A stretch of DNA of 37,582 nucleotides from Halieaceae bacterium UBA5085 (GTDB lineage Bacteria; Pseudomonadota; Gammaproteobacteria; Pseudomonadales; Halieaceae). Under the pieces are notes generated by a model, which ran no database searches, was not told where the DNA came from, and saw only the letters and a program-made list of their open reading frames with translations. The stretch lies in assembly GCA_002414665.1 (NCBI GenBank), contig DIAF01000019.1, positions 1-37,582 of the forward strand. The letters run 5' to 3'. The position numbers and the translations under genes are program-made. This document shows, in pieces, positions 16,953 to 25,871 of this stretch; the first letter of the stretch is position 1; each line of letters opens with the position of its first letter.

Positions 16953-19619
16953 ATGAAAAGAACTCGGGCATGGTTGTTTGTGGTGTGTTCGCTTTTGGGG
17001 GCCGCTTCGCTGCAGGCGGAGGATCTGGATGCGTGGTGGGCGTCGGGTGACCGCACTCACCTGCTTCTCGAGCTGGCTCTGCGCGAGACGGCGGCCCCGG
17101 TGTTGTGTACGCTGGGGCAGGATTGCCGTCAGCGCTTCACCACCTCTGCGTATCGCCTGCTGCAGGCTGCGCATGCGGAGGGAGCGTCCGTGACATCCGG
17201 CGATGCGGTCACGGTGGTGATCCGTTCGCTCCTGCAGCGCTTGCCGCCGCAGGTCACGGTGGAGACGCGGCAACGTCCGCTATCGGCGTTTTCAGGCACT
17301 CCGGCGGTCGACGAAGTCTACCTCGCGCGTGACACCGCAGCGGCGCCCTTGGCGCGCGCCGGAGCCTGTTTCCGCCAGTATTCACTGTCGCTGACCGATA
17401 CACCGATGCGCGGCGCGGTCACGCTGTCAACGCGGGACCCGATACAGCTGGAGCGCCGTCTGGAGGAGGCCGTGCTGGGATTTGCTCGCCGCTCCGGCAG
17501 TCTGGTTACCAGCACATTCCGGCCCGGAGCATCCACCGAGGCTGAACTGTTGATCGCCGGTTTCGAGCTTGGGCCGGGCGCTCCCTGGGCCGGCAATGTG
17601 AAGAAGGTGCGCATCCCGACTGCAGGCAGCGGTCATGCGGCAGCGGAAGACGCGAGGGGGCAGTCTGCCCTGCGGGAGTCGGGCGCCGGCCCGGTGCGCC
17701 TGCGGGATTCCGCACTGACTTTCTGGACCGATCCTGCACGAGTCCTTCCGGGGCTTGAGCCTCGCGTTCTTGCAGGTGCTGACGGCGGTACCGTGCGTCG
17801 CGGTGGTGTTGGACAGCATCTCATGAGCTTTCCGGCTGCGTCCGGCCCGCAGGGAGACGGCGGCAGGTTGCTGCTCACGGAGGCTGCAGGGGAGCCGGAT
17901 CACGCAGCCGGACCCCGGGCACTGGTGCCCTTGCGCGCTGATCCCGCAGGCATTGCTGTGCTGCGTGACCGGCTACCGTTTGCCGATGAGGCGGAGAGCC
18001 TGCAGCTGCTGCGCTGGCTGCTTGGCGAAGACGTTGATGAGGCCCCGCAGCGGGAGCGCCCCTGGGTACTTGGTCCTGTGTATCACTCAAGGCCGCTGGC
18101 GCTGGACTACGGTGCAACCGGTGACGGCTATACCGTGTCGAACCCGAGAGTACGCATCTTCTTCGGGAGTGCGGACGGTTTACTGCACGCTGTCGAAAAC
18201 ACCGATGCTGCGGGCCGCGAAAGCGGTAGGGAAGTGTTCGGGTTCCTGCCACACAGCTCGCTTACTGCACTTCTCCTGCGGCGGACCGTCGAAGCGCGGG
18301 AGTCTGTCGCATATGGTATAGACGGCAGTCCGGTGGCCCTGCGTGTTGATCGAAACGGCGATGGCACGCTGCGCGCTGATCAGGGTGACGAGGCCATTGT
18401 TTTTTTTGGGCTGCGTCGTGGCGGCAGCCGCTACTACGCCCTGAACGTCTCTGACCCTCTGCAGCCGCCCAGGCTGCAGTGGCGCCTTGAGCGCACGGTG
18501 GGTGGTGATTTCGATGAGCTTGGCCTGACGTTTTCCACCCCAGTGGTCGGCCGCGTGCAGTTCGATGGTCAAGTGCGGGACGTACTTCTGTTTGGTGGCG
18601 GCTACAACGGCGGTGTCGACGCAGTAACCGGCGAGCGCCTGGGTAAGGATGCCACAGCAGGTGATGATGCTGTGGGTAACGCGATCTACGTGGTGGATGC
18701 CAGAAGCGGTGCACTGATCTGGAAAGCGGTCCGGGGCGACTCGGCCGCGGCGGACAACAGCCGGTTCCCGCATCCGGATATGCGCGACAGTATTGCCTCG
18801 GAGATTGCGGTGCTGAGGAACGCAGCGGGCATTATCCACCGCCTGTACGTGGGGGATACCGGAGGGCGTGTCTGGCGCGTTGACCTGCCTCCGGGCGGTT
18901 TGCACGATCCGCAGCACCGCGCACGGCACTGGTCGGCTTCAGTGTTTGCGGAACTGGGCGCAGAGACGGCTGGCCACGATGACAGGCGCTTTTTTGCTGC
19001 GCCCGCACTGGTGCGGACGGTGGATGACCGGGGGCGACCGGTGGACGGTGTGTTGATCACCAGCGGCAATCGCGCCCAGCCTCTGGCGCGTCGCACAGCG
19101 AACTACGCCTTCTATCTGCGGGATGACCTTGTTCGCAGCGGTGATGTCCGGGTTCGGGAACGGCTTGCGCTGACTTTTAATCAGTTGCATCCCTCTGGTA
19201 GTTGCAACCCGGAGCAGAGCGGGCCCTGCGATGCGGTGCAGGGGCCGGGCTGGAGGCTCGCTCTGGCTGCACCTGGGGAGAAAGGCTGGGGAAAGCCGGT
19301 GATTGACGGCGGGCGGGTGCTGTTTGGCAGTTTCGAGCCTCGGCAGGCGCCCTGTGAAGCACCCCCCGGGCGGGCCCGTCTCTACGCAGTGAACCTGGTG
19401 GATGGCGCCGCACCTGACGGTGGGTCAGCAGGGTGGGATCTGGGCGCGGGGGTGCCGTCCGAGCTGTTGCGTGCGGGTGAGTGGTTGGTACTGCCTGCGG
19501 GCGTTCCGGAGGCGGCAGCTTCAGGCGGGGGACTACTTCCGGGCGCGGTATTGCAGCGCTCGCGCGCGCCACAGTTGCTCCGCAGCTACTGGCGTGAGCC
19601 GGGTGTCGACCCGTTGTAG
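16953..19619 (+). CDS. pilY1: PilY1-like pilus tip adhesin, short form
   Basis: An 888-residue secreted protein whose second half carries the PilY1 beta-propeller: GPVYHSRPLALDYG, RIFFGSADGLLHAVENTD and the YGIDGSPVALRVD strand. It sits at the pilus tip with the minor pilins and acts in adhesion and retraction control in relatives. Signal peptide: residues 1-22 (MKRTRAW..SLQA, cleavage before EDLDAWW). An EF-hand-like calcium loop, DRNGDGTL, is at residues 466-473. P. aeruginosa PilY1 is ~1160 residues with an N-terminal von Willebrand A region; I see no MIDAS (DxSxS) motif here and the N-terminal ~380 residues are unlike it. The ATG at 16953 follows AGGGAG by eight bases; the GTG at 16944 overlaps that site. 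Confidence 0.88.
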   Translation: MKRTRAWLFVVCSLLGAASLQAEDLDAWWASGDRTHLLLELALRETAAPVLCTLGQDCRQRFTTSAYRLLQAAHAEGASVTSGDAVTVVIRSLLQRLPPQVTVETRQRPLSAFSGTPAVDEVYLARDTAAAPLARAGACFRQYSLSLTDTPMRGAVTLSTRDPIQLERRLEEAVLGFARRSGSLVTSTFRPGASTEAELLIAGFELGPGAPWAGNVKKVRIPTAGSGHAAAEDARGQSALRESGAGPVRLRDSALTFWTDPARVLPGLEPRVLAGADGGTVRRGGVGQHLMSFPAASGPQGDGGRLLLTEAAGEPDHAAGPRALVPLRADPAGIAVLRDRLPFADEAESLQLLRWLLGEDVDEAPQRERPWVLGPVYHSRPLALDYGATGDGYTVSNPRVRIFFGSADGLLHAVENTDAAGRESGREVFGFLPHSSLTALLLRRTVEARESVAYGIDGSPVALRVDRNGDGTLRADQGDEAIVFFGLRRGGSRYYALNVSDPLQPPRLQWRLERTVGGDFDELGLTFSTPVVGRVQFDGQVRDVLLFGGGYNGGVDAVTGERLGKDATAGDDAVGNAIYVVDARSGALIWKAVRGDSAAADNSRFPHPDMRDSIASEIAVLRNAAGIIHRLYVGDTGGRVWRVDLPPGGLHDPQHRARHWSASVFAELGAETAGHDDRRFFAAPALVRTVDDRGRPVDGVLITSGNRAQPLARRTANYAFYLRDDLVRSGDVRVRERLALTFNQLHPSGSCNPEQSGPCDAVQGPGWRLALAAPGEKGWGKPVIDGGRVLFGSFEPRQAPCEAPPGRARLYAVNLVDGAAPDGGSAGWDLGAGVPSELLRAGEWLVLPAGVPEAAASGGGLLPGAVLQRSRAPQLLRSYWREPGVDPL

Positions 19620-19632
19620 TGAGCAGGCAGGC

Positions 19633-20076
19633 GTGTTCACACCACAACGCGCCGGCGTAACGCTGCTGGAAATGCTGATGGTTCTGGTGCTGCTGTCGGT
19701 GTTGCTGGTGATTGCCGTGCCACAGTACAGCGAGCAGGTTTTCAGGGGGCGGCGCAAAGTGGCGACCAGTGCGCTGCTGGTGATCGCGGGTCGACAGGAG
19801 GAATTTCTGCTCTATCACCGGCGCTATGCGACGAGTCTTGTCGAACTGGGGTTCAGCAGGGAGCAGCGTGTCGGTGTGGGGCCGGGCGGACAGGAGGTTG
19901 AACGCGATGCGCTCTATGAGATCTCTCTTGAGCCGCTGCATGACCCCTATCGGTTTCGGGTATGGGCCCAGCCCGTGGGGCACCAGGCCGGGGACCTGCG
20001 CTGCGGCAGCTACAGCCTGGATGCAGACGGGGTCTACGCAAATAGTGGTTATGCTGGCAGCAACGCCTGCTGGTAG
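19633..20076 (+). CDS. pilE: Type IV pilin PilE-like
   Basis: A 147-residue minor pilin of the PilE class. A leader of about 8 residues ends in Gly, then VTLLEMLMVLVLLSVLLVIAVPQY with Glu at +5, so it should be a PilD substrate. The C-terminal half has the family pattern LLVIAGRQEEFLLYHRRYA and a disulfide pair, LRCGSY and the terminal NACW. The GTG at 19633 is chosen because it gives a short leader; a GTG at 19603 would add ten residues and overlap pilY1. Ribosome site evidence is weak for both. It ends the plus-strand operon, six bases from the convergent pilR stop. No pilY2 gene lies between pilY1 and pilE. Confidence 0.9.
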   Translation: MFTPQRAGVTLLEMLMVLVLLSVLLVIAVPQYSEQVFRGRRKVATSALLVIAGRQEEFLLYHRRYATSLVELGFSREQRVGVGPGGQEVERDALYEISLEPLHDPYRFRVWAQPVGHQAGDLRCGSYSLDADGVYANSGYAGSNACW

Positions 20077-20082
20077 CCCGTT

Positions 20083-21459
20083 TCAGTCTTCGATGTGCAG
20101 TTTTTGCAGGCGGTAGCGAAGGCTGCGAAAACTGATGCCCAGCAGGCGCGCAGTGGCGGTCTTGTTCCAGCGACATTGTTCGAGTGCCGCCTGCAGTATG
20201 CGGCGCTCAATATCCTCCAGATAGCCCTCGAGGTTGCCAAAGGCGGCAGTGATGTCAGGCGAGATATCGCCCGACTCGCCCTGTAGTTTGTGCGCCATGT
20301 CGAGGCGGTCCGTGAACTGCAGGTCTGCTTCGCTTATGGTGTCGCCGTCCGCCAGCGCGACAGCGCGTTCCAGCACGTTCTCCAGTTCGCGAACGTTACC
20401 CGGAAACCTGCAGCGTTGCAGGGCAGCCATGGCCTCGGGCGCTATGGCCGGCGCATCAATGCCGAGATCCCTGCAAATGCGCCGCAGCAGGGCATTGGCC
20501 AGCTCCGGAATGTCTCCACTGCGTTCACGCAGGCTGGGCACGCGAAGGTCGATCACGTTGATACGGTAGTACAGGTCGTTGCGGAAGTGTCCCGCCGCCA
20601 CCTCCGCCGCGAGGTCCTTGTGGGTCGCACTGAGCAGCCGCACATCCGTTGCCTGTTCACTGCTGCCACCCACCGGACGCACGGCTTTTTCCTGTATTGC
20701 CCGGAGCAGTTTCACTTGCATCGCCAGCGGCAGGTCTGCCACTTCATCAAGGAACAGGGTGCCCCCCTCAGCTGCCTGAAACAGGCCCAGCTTGTCGCGA
20801 TTGGCGCCGGTGAAGCTGCCTTTCAGGTGCCCGAAAAACTCGCTTTCCATGAGTTCCTGCGGAATTGCACCACAGTTGACGGCAATGAAGGGCTTCGTGG
20901 CGCGCGGTCCGTTGGCATGTATCAGCCTGGCTACCACCTCTTTGCCGACGCCGGACTCCCCCTGTATGTGCACGGGTGCCTGACTGCGAGCGAGCTTGGC
21001 GATCTTTGCGCGCAGTGCCACGATCTGCGGCGCGCTGCCGAGCAGGCGCAGGTCGTCGCCGTCGGCTTCAGGCTCGACGGAGGGTGTGCCTTCGTTGAGG
21101 CGCAGCGCCGAACTGACCAGGCTGCGTAAACGCTCGAGTTCGATGGGCTTGCTGATGAAGTCAAAGGCTCCGGCCTTGAGGGCGGCGATGGCGGTTTCCA
21201 CGCTGCCGTGCGCGGTGATCATGGCGACCGGCATGTCGGGAAACTCCTGCTGGATGTACTCGACGAGGTGTATGCCGTTACCATCGGGCAAACGCATGTC
21301 GGTGAGACAGAGATCGGGCTTCACCTTGGCCAGCTGTTTGCGCGCTTCACCCAGGGTCGCGGCGCTGAATGACTCCAGCCCCATGCGGCTCAGCGTAATC
21401 GCCAGCAATTCGCGAATGTCGGGCTCGTCATCAACGATAAGGACGGTTTGAGCACTCAT
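20083..21459 (-). CDS. pilR: Sigma-54 response regulator PilR
   Basis: A 458-residue NtrC-type activator that with PilS controls pilin transcription in Pseudomonas. Receiver domain: acidic pair D10/D11, phospho-acceptor D54 (LTDMRLPDG) and K104 region FISKP. AAA+ domain: Walker A GESGVGKE, the sigma-54-contacting loop KGSFTGA (Ser for the usual Ala, as in PilR proteins), Walker B GGTLFLDEV, and FPGNVREL. The C-terminal Fis-type helix-turn-helix ends in KTATARLLGISFRSLRYRLQK. Four bases separate it from pilS upstream. No sigma-54 promoter was found at the adjacent pilin operon; the main pilA target lies outside the window. Confidence 0.95.
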   Translation of the reverse strand: MSAQTVLIVDDEPDIRELLAITLSRMGLESFSAATLGEARKQLAKVKPDLCLTDMRLPDGNGIHLVEYIQQEFPDMPVAMITAHGSVETAIAALKAGAFDFISKPIELERLRSLVSSALRLNEGTPSVEPEADGDDLRLLGSAPQIVALRAKIAKLARSQAPVHIQGESGVGKEVVARLIHANGPRATKPFIAVNCGAIPQELMESEFFGHLKGSFTGANRDKLGLFQAAEGGTLFLDEVADLPLAMQVKLLRAIQEKAVRPVGGSSEQATDVRLLSATHKDLAAEVAAGHFRNDLYYRINVIDLRVPSLRERSGDIPELANALLRRICRDLGIDAPAIAPEAMAALQRCRFPGNVRELENVLERAVALADGDTISEADLQFTDRLDMAHKLQGESGDISPDITAAFGNLEGYLEDIERRILQAALEQCRWNKTATARLLGISFRSLRYRLQKLHIED

Positions 21460-21463
21460 CTTG

Positions 21464-23089
21464 CTACAGGTCCCTCTGGTTCAACGCCACCCGGAAACAG
21501 CTTTCTCCGCGCGTGGTGCTGCGATAATACAGGTCGGCGTTGTTCATTTCACATAACTCCTTGCACAGGAACAGGCCCATGCCGCTACCTTCGCTAACCG
21601 TCGTGTAGAACGGCTCGAATAACAGGGGCTGCTCCTGGGCGGGCACGCCGACCCCCGCGTCAATCACGTCAATCAGGCACTGGTGTTTGGTGAAGTCCAG
21701 GCTGACCTCGATGCGGGCGGTCTCCTTGCCCGTGGCCATTCTGCTGTGGCGCAGGGCATTGTCCAGCAGATTGGTGAGCACGCGTTGCAGGTTTTCCTGG
21801 TCGAACTCGACCAGCAGGTCCGGGTAGCTGCAGTCGATGGTGATTTCCGCCATGTCCTTGCCGGAATCAAGGTAGTTACCCACAAAGTTCGGCAGCCATT
21901 CGGCAAGCAGGATGTATTCCGGCCTCGGCGGCTCGCGCCTCGATATCTGCAGCACGCTCTCTACGGTCTGATTCACACGTCGGCTGTGCTGCTGGATGAT
22001 GTCGGTCAGGCGACGGTCCGGCTCGGATAGTCCGGCAGACTCGCGTAACAGCTGAGCCGCATGGCTGATGGCGCCAAGAGGGTTGCGGATCTCGTGTGCA
22101 ATGCTTGCGGTCAGGCGACCCAGGGAATTCAGTTTCAGCGATTGCGCATAGCGGGTAATGGGTGTGTAGTCCTCGATGAACACCAGGGTCTCGCGTTCGC
22201 CACCTGACTGCAGCTCGCGGAAGTGGGCGATCACAGCCGGTGCATCCTCGGCGACCCTGAAGGGCTGGGCCCGGTGCTGCTGGGTTTCTCTCCAGTGCTG
22301 AAACTGCTGCGCAAGGTCCTCACTGTAGTCACCCAGTTTTCGCCCTTGCTCCATGGTGATTGGGCGCTCGGGCGACAGCATTACACTGGCCGCCTTGTTC
22401 ATCACGCGCACGGTACCGCTGTCGGCGACCAGCAGAATGCCGGTTTGCATGTGCTGTACGATCTGCTCATTGAGGCGTTGCAGGTTGTACAGGTCGCTGG
22501 CCCGGCTCCGGGCGAGCTCCTCGGCGCGCCCCAGGCGTGTGGCTACGAACTGAACCATCAGGGAAACGCCGAAGATCAGCAGTCCGAGTAGCCCGGCGGG
22601 GAACAGTGCATTGAGCTCCAGGCTGTTGCGCAAAATCAGCCAGACGGTGTCAGAAAGGATGGCCAGTGAGCTGAGTGCTGCCAGCAGGGTGGCAAGCGTC
22701 CGGTTGGGGATCATCACCGACGAGGCCGCCACGGTGACCACCAGCAATACCGGCAGGCCGCTGATCATCCCGCCGCTGGCATCTGCCATCAGTACCACGG
22801 CGATGATGTCCACCAGGAACACGCCAAACAGTGCGCGCTGGTTGAAACGCCACTGCCACGCCAACGCCGCGAGCAGGAGTGCGCTGGAGGCGAGATAGGC
22901 GGATGCGACGCCAACATAGAGTGTGGGGTTAAGCGCGCCGACCAGTTGTCGCGTGTTGGGGCTGATCAACATGATCAGCAGCACCACGGACAGCATCGAG
23001 CGGTAGGCGACGTAGATACGAAACAACAGAACATTCTGTTGAGAGACGGCCCGTGGGGGAGGCCGGGTCAAAATCGCGGGTCGAGTCAC
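21464..23089 (-). CDS. pilS: Sensor histidine kinase PilS
   Basis: A 541-residue membrane sensor kinase. About six transmembrane helices occupy residues ~25-190, as in P. aeruginosa PilS, which senses PilA levels in the membrane. A PAS-like linker (LNEQIVQHMQTGILLVADSG) follows. The H-box is ASIAHEIRNPLG with phospho-acceptor H332; the N-box (RVLTNLLDNALRHS) and G-boxes (DAGVGV, GSGMGLFLC) are intact. The GTG start at 23089 gives a cytoplasmic N-terminus of about 20 residues. It forms a two-gene operon with pilR. The 170-base gap to divergent nadE must hold its promoter. Confidence 0.94.
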   Translation of the reverse strand: MTRPAILTRPPPRAVSQQNVLLFRIYVAYRSMLSVVLLIMLISPNTRQLVGALNPTLYVGVASAYLASSALLLAALAWQWRFNQRALFGVFLVDIIAVVLMADASGGMISGLPVLLVVTVAASSVMIPNRTLATLLAALSSLAILSDTVWLILRNSLELNALFPAGLLGLLIFGVSLMVQFVATRLGRAEELARSRASDLYNLQRLNEQIVQHMQTGILLVADSGTVRVMNKAASVMLSPERPITMEQGRKLGDYSEDLAQQFQHWRETQQHRAQPFRVAEDAPAVIAHFRELQSGGERETLVFIEDYTPITRYAQSLKLNSLGRLTASIAHEIRNPLGAISHAAQLLRESAGLSEPDRRLTDIIQQHSRRVNQTVESVLQISRREPPRPEYILLAEWLPNFVGNYLDSGKDMAEITIDCSYPDLLVEFDQENLQRVLTNLLDNALRHSRMATGKETARIEVSLDFTKHQCLIDVIDAGVGVPAQEQPLLFEPFYTTVSEGSGMGLFLCKELCEMNNADLYYRSTTRGESCFRVALNQRDL

Positions 23090-23189
23090 GCGGTAATCGA
23101 GCCTGAGTCCAGTAGAGCGATTAGTGTAACAGGCTGTGCAGGCTGTGAAACGCAGACCGTGCCGCGAACACTGCGGATGAGTTATTCGC

Positions 23190-23210
23190 GCCCGGGTCTG
23201 GCAGCCGGGC
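23190..23210. other. Hairpin in pilS-nadE divergent gap
   Basis: GCCCGG (23190-23195) pairs with CCGGGC (23205-23210) around a 9-base loop, in the 170-base intergenic region 23090-23259. A direct repeat CAGGCTGTG occurs twice just upstream (about 23130-23148). No clear -35/-10 pair was found for either gene; the meaning of both elements is unknown. Confidence 0.4.
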
Positions 23211-23259
23211 CCGCTTTCCCGGAAAATACGGTCTCCCTCACAGCAAACGCGGAAACTCC

Positions 23260-24891
23260 ATGTCCAGGCTCAACATACTCATGGTGCAGATGAATACCCT
23301 CGTCGGCGATTTCGAGGGGAATACTGCCCGCGTCATTGATGCCTTGCGTCGGGCCGAGAGCCAGGTGAGTGCCCCGGTGCTGGTATTCCCCGAGCTGACA
23401 CTCAGCGGCTATCCCCCCGAAGACCTGCTCCTGCGCCCCAGCATTGAGCTGCGTGTGAACCAGTCGCTGCAGGCGATAAAGGCGGCGATGACCGGTGACG
23501 GCTGGCTGGTTCTAGGTTATCCGCGCCGGGAGGGAATCGCCCTGTATAACGTGGCTGCGGTGCTGCATCGAGGGGAAATCGTTGCCGAATACCGCAAGCA
23601 GTGTCTGCCGAACTATCAGGTCTTTGACGAAATGCGCTATTTCCAGAAGGGCGACAGTCCCTGCGTGGTGCAGATCGAGGGCGTTCGTGTCGGACTGACG
23701 GTATGCGAGGATATCTGGGAGCCGGGCCCGGTGCGTGAGGCCGCGCGAGCCGGTGCCGAGCTGGTGTTCAACCTGAACGCTTCGCCTTACCACCGCGGCA
23801 AGCGCATCGAACGCTGGGATCTGGTAGCGGATCGCGCACGCAGTAACCAGTGCCCGATTGTCTATGTGAACCAGGTTGGTGGTCAGGACGAGCTGGTGTT
23901 TGATGGCGGCTCCTTTGCCGTTGATGCGCAGGGCAACCGCGTGGCCACGGCGCCGAATTTTGTCGAAGGGGAGTACTGGCTGACGGCGCATCGCGAAGGC
24001 GAAGTACTGGGTCTGGCAGGGGAGGAGCAGGCGCCACCGCTGGACGAGCTGGAGGCCACCTGGCAGGCTTTGGTACTGGGCCTGCGCGATTACGTGAATA
24101 AAAACCGGTTTCGTGGCGTTGTGCTGGGTCTGTCGGGTGGCATTGACTCCGCCCTGACCCTGGCGGTTGCCGTTGAGGCACTCGGTCCCGAGCGGGTGGA
24201 GGCGGTGATGATGCCCTTCCGTTACACCGCGCAAATGAGTGTTGAGGATGCTGCTGAGCAGTCTGCCCTGCTGGGTGTGGCCCACAAGGTCATTTCCATC
24301 GAGCCTATCTATGAGTCATTCATGGCTGCCCTGCAGGAGGAGTTCGCAGGCACCCCGGTGGATACCACGGAAGAGAACCTGCAGGCGCGCTGCCGCGGTG
24401 TGTTGCTGATGTCGATCTCCAACAAGAAGGGCCTGTTGGTGTTGACCACCGGAAACAAGAGCGAATTGGCGGTGGGTTACTCGACGTTGTACGGCGACAT
24501 GGCGGGCGGTTTCGATGTGCTCAAGGATGTGCCCAAGACGCTGGTGTTCGAACTGTCGCGTTACCGCAATAGCATAGTGCCCTGCATTCCCCAGCGTGTG
24601 ATTGATCGGCCGCCATCGGCAGAGCTGGCGCCTGACCAGAAGGACGAGGACAGTTTGCCCCCTTACCCGGTACTCGACCGCATACTGGAGCTGTACGTGG
24701 AGCAGGATTTCAGTGCTGCGGCCATCATTGCCTCGGGCATGGACGCCGAGCAGGTGCACCGGGTGTTGCGGCTGGTGGATCTCAATGAATACAAGCGGCG
24801 GCAGGCGCCTATCGGGGTGCGCATCACGCGCCGCGGTTTCGGCCGCGACCGGCGCTACCCGATCACTTCTGCCTGGAAACCCGGCGAGTAG
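23260..24891 (+). CDS. nadE: Glutamine-dependent NAD+ synthetase
   Basis: Makes NAD from deamido-NAD and ATP, using glutamine as ammonia source. The 543 residues contain both domains of the long form: an N-terminal nitrilase-type glutaminase with the triad E45 (FPELTLSGYPPED), K113 (YRKQCLPNY) and C149 (LTVCEDIWEPG), and a C-terminal synthetase with the ATP-binding P-loop SGGIDS at residues 292-297. TTGNKSELAVGYSTLYGDMAGG is the conserved substrate loop. Its stop codon directly abuts the convergent bamD stop with no bases between. Positions 23833-23855 reappear at the window's first bases. In P. aeruginosa, as I recall, nadE is not at this pil/bam locus. Confidence 0.96.
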   Translation: MSRLNILMVQMNTLVGDFEGNTARVIDALRRAESQVSAPVLVFPELTLSGYPPEDLLLRPSIELRVNQSLQAIKAAMTGDGWLVLGYPRREGIALYNVAAVLHRGEIVAEYRKQCLPNYQVFDEMRYFQKGDSPCVVQIEGVRVGLTVCEDIWEPGPVREAARAGAELVFNLNASPYHRGKRIERWDLVADRARSNQCPIVYVNQVGGQDELVFDGGSFAVDAQGNRVATAPNFVEGEYWLTAHREGEVLGLAGEEQAPPLDELEATWQALVLGLRDYVNKNRFRGVVLGLSGGIDSALTLAVAVEALGPERVEAVMMPFRYTAQMSVEDAAEQSALLGVAHKVISIEPIYESFMAALQEEFAGTPVDTTEENLQARCRGVLLMSISNKKGLLVLTTGNKSELAVGYSTLYGDMAGGFDVLKDVPKTLVFELSRYRNSIVPCIPQRVIDRPPSAELAPDQKDEDSLPPYPVLDRILELYVEQDFSAAAIIASGMDAEQVHRVLRLVDLNEYKRRQAPIGVRITRRGFGRDRRYPITSAWKPGE

Positions 24892-25785
24892 TTACCGCGG
24901 TTGGCGGTAGAGTTCCCTCGTGTCGAACTCAGGGACTTCCGGCGGATCGAAAAGGCCCAGCGTGATCCGGTTTACGATTGAGCGCTCCGGCCCGTCAAGC
25001 GAGTAATCCGAGCGGAAGTTGCCGTCTTCGTCCAGGGCAGGGTAATCCGGGTAGTTGAGCTTCAGCACCTCAATGGCATCCTCGGCGAGGTCGTTCATCC
25101 CGAGCAGGATGTAGCCCTGAGCCATGACGGCCAGGCCATCAGCGACGGCGGGCGTGCGCTGGAAGTTCTCGACCACGTAACGGCCGCGATTTGTGGCCGC
25201 CAGATAGGCACCGCGGCGGAAGTAGTAGTTGGCCACCAGGATTTCGTGGCGTGCCAGCAGGTTGCGCAGGTGGACCATGCGCGCTTTGGCGTCTGCCGCG
25301 TAGGGACTGTTGGGATAGCGGGCTACCAACTGGGCAAACTCGGCGAAGGCCTCCCGCGCATGTTTCATGTCACGGCTGCTCTCGTCGGTGGGGAGGAAGC
25401 GCGCGAAAATGTCGGACTTTGCCGAGTACGCGGAAAGTCCCTTCATGTAATAGGCATAGTCGACGCTGGGGTGTTGCGGGTGGAGGCGGATGAATCGGTC
25501 CGCGGCCTCTACGGCGGCCTCGTGCTCGTAAGCGCCGTAGTGGGCGTAAATCAGTTCCAGCTGCGCCTGCTCGGCATATTTGCCAAATGGATAGCGTGAC
25601 TCCAGCAGCTGCAGGCTGCGCACCGCGAGGTCGTAATTGCGGCTGCGCAGGTAGCGTTGTGCGTTTTCATACATCTGCTGTTCGCCGCTGTCGGCAGAGA
25701 GGTCGTCGAGTTCATCGTTCCCGGCGCAGCCGACGAGCAGGGCGAAGAGCAGCAGGAACGGAGTGATTTTCAGTGATTTCAACAA
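24892..25785 (-). CDS. bamD: Outer membrane assembly lipoprotein BamD
   Basis: An essential lipoprotein of the BAM complex that inserts beta-barrel proteins into the outer membrane. The lipobox LLVGC has the lipidated cysteine at residue 20, without Asp at +2 (AGN follows), consistent with outer-membrane sorting. About five TPR-like repeats follow, including the SRNYDLAVRSLQLLESRYPFG and YYMKGLSAY segments. At 297 residues it is longer than E. coli BamD (245), with an extra C-terminal tail. The start must be TTG: two consecutive TTG codons (25785 and 25782) open the signal peptide and no in-frame ATG or GTG is near. It is divergent from rluD, the same arrangement as in E. coli and Pseudomonas. 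Confidence 0.93.
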   Translation of the reverse strand: MLKSLKITPFLLLFALLVGCAGNDELDDLSADSGEQQMYENAQRYLRSRNYDLAVRSLQLLESRYPFGKYAEQAQLELIYAHYGAYEHEAAVEAADRFIRLHPQHPSVDYAYYMKGLSAYSAKSDIFARFLPTDESSRDMKHAREAFAEFAQLVARYPNSPYAADAKARMVHLRNLLARHEILVANYYFRRGAYLAATNRGRYVVENFQRTPAVADGLAVMAQGYILLGMNDLAEDAIEVLKLNYPDYPALDEDGNFRSDYSLDGPERSIVNRITLGLFDPPEVPEFDTRELYRQPR

Positions 25786-25871
25786 AGTGGCAACCGCTGG
25801 CGTGATAGACTAGGGATGTAATCAGAGCGCTATTTAACCACATCGCCTGCGGGGCATAAACAGGAATTCCG

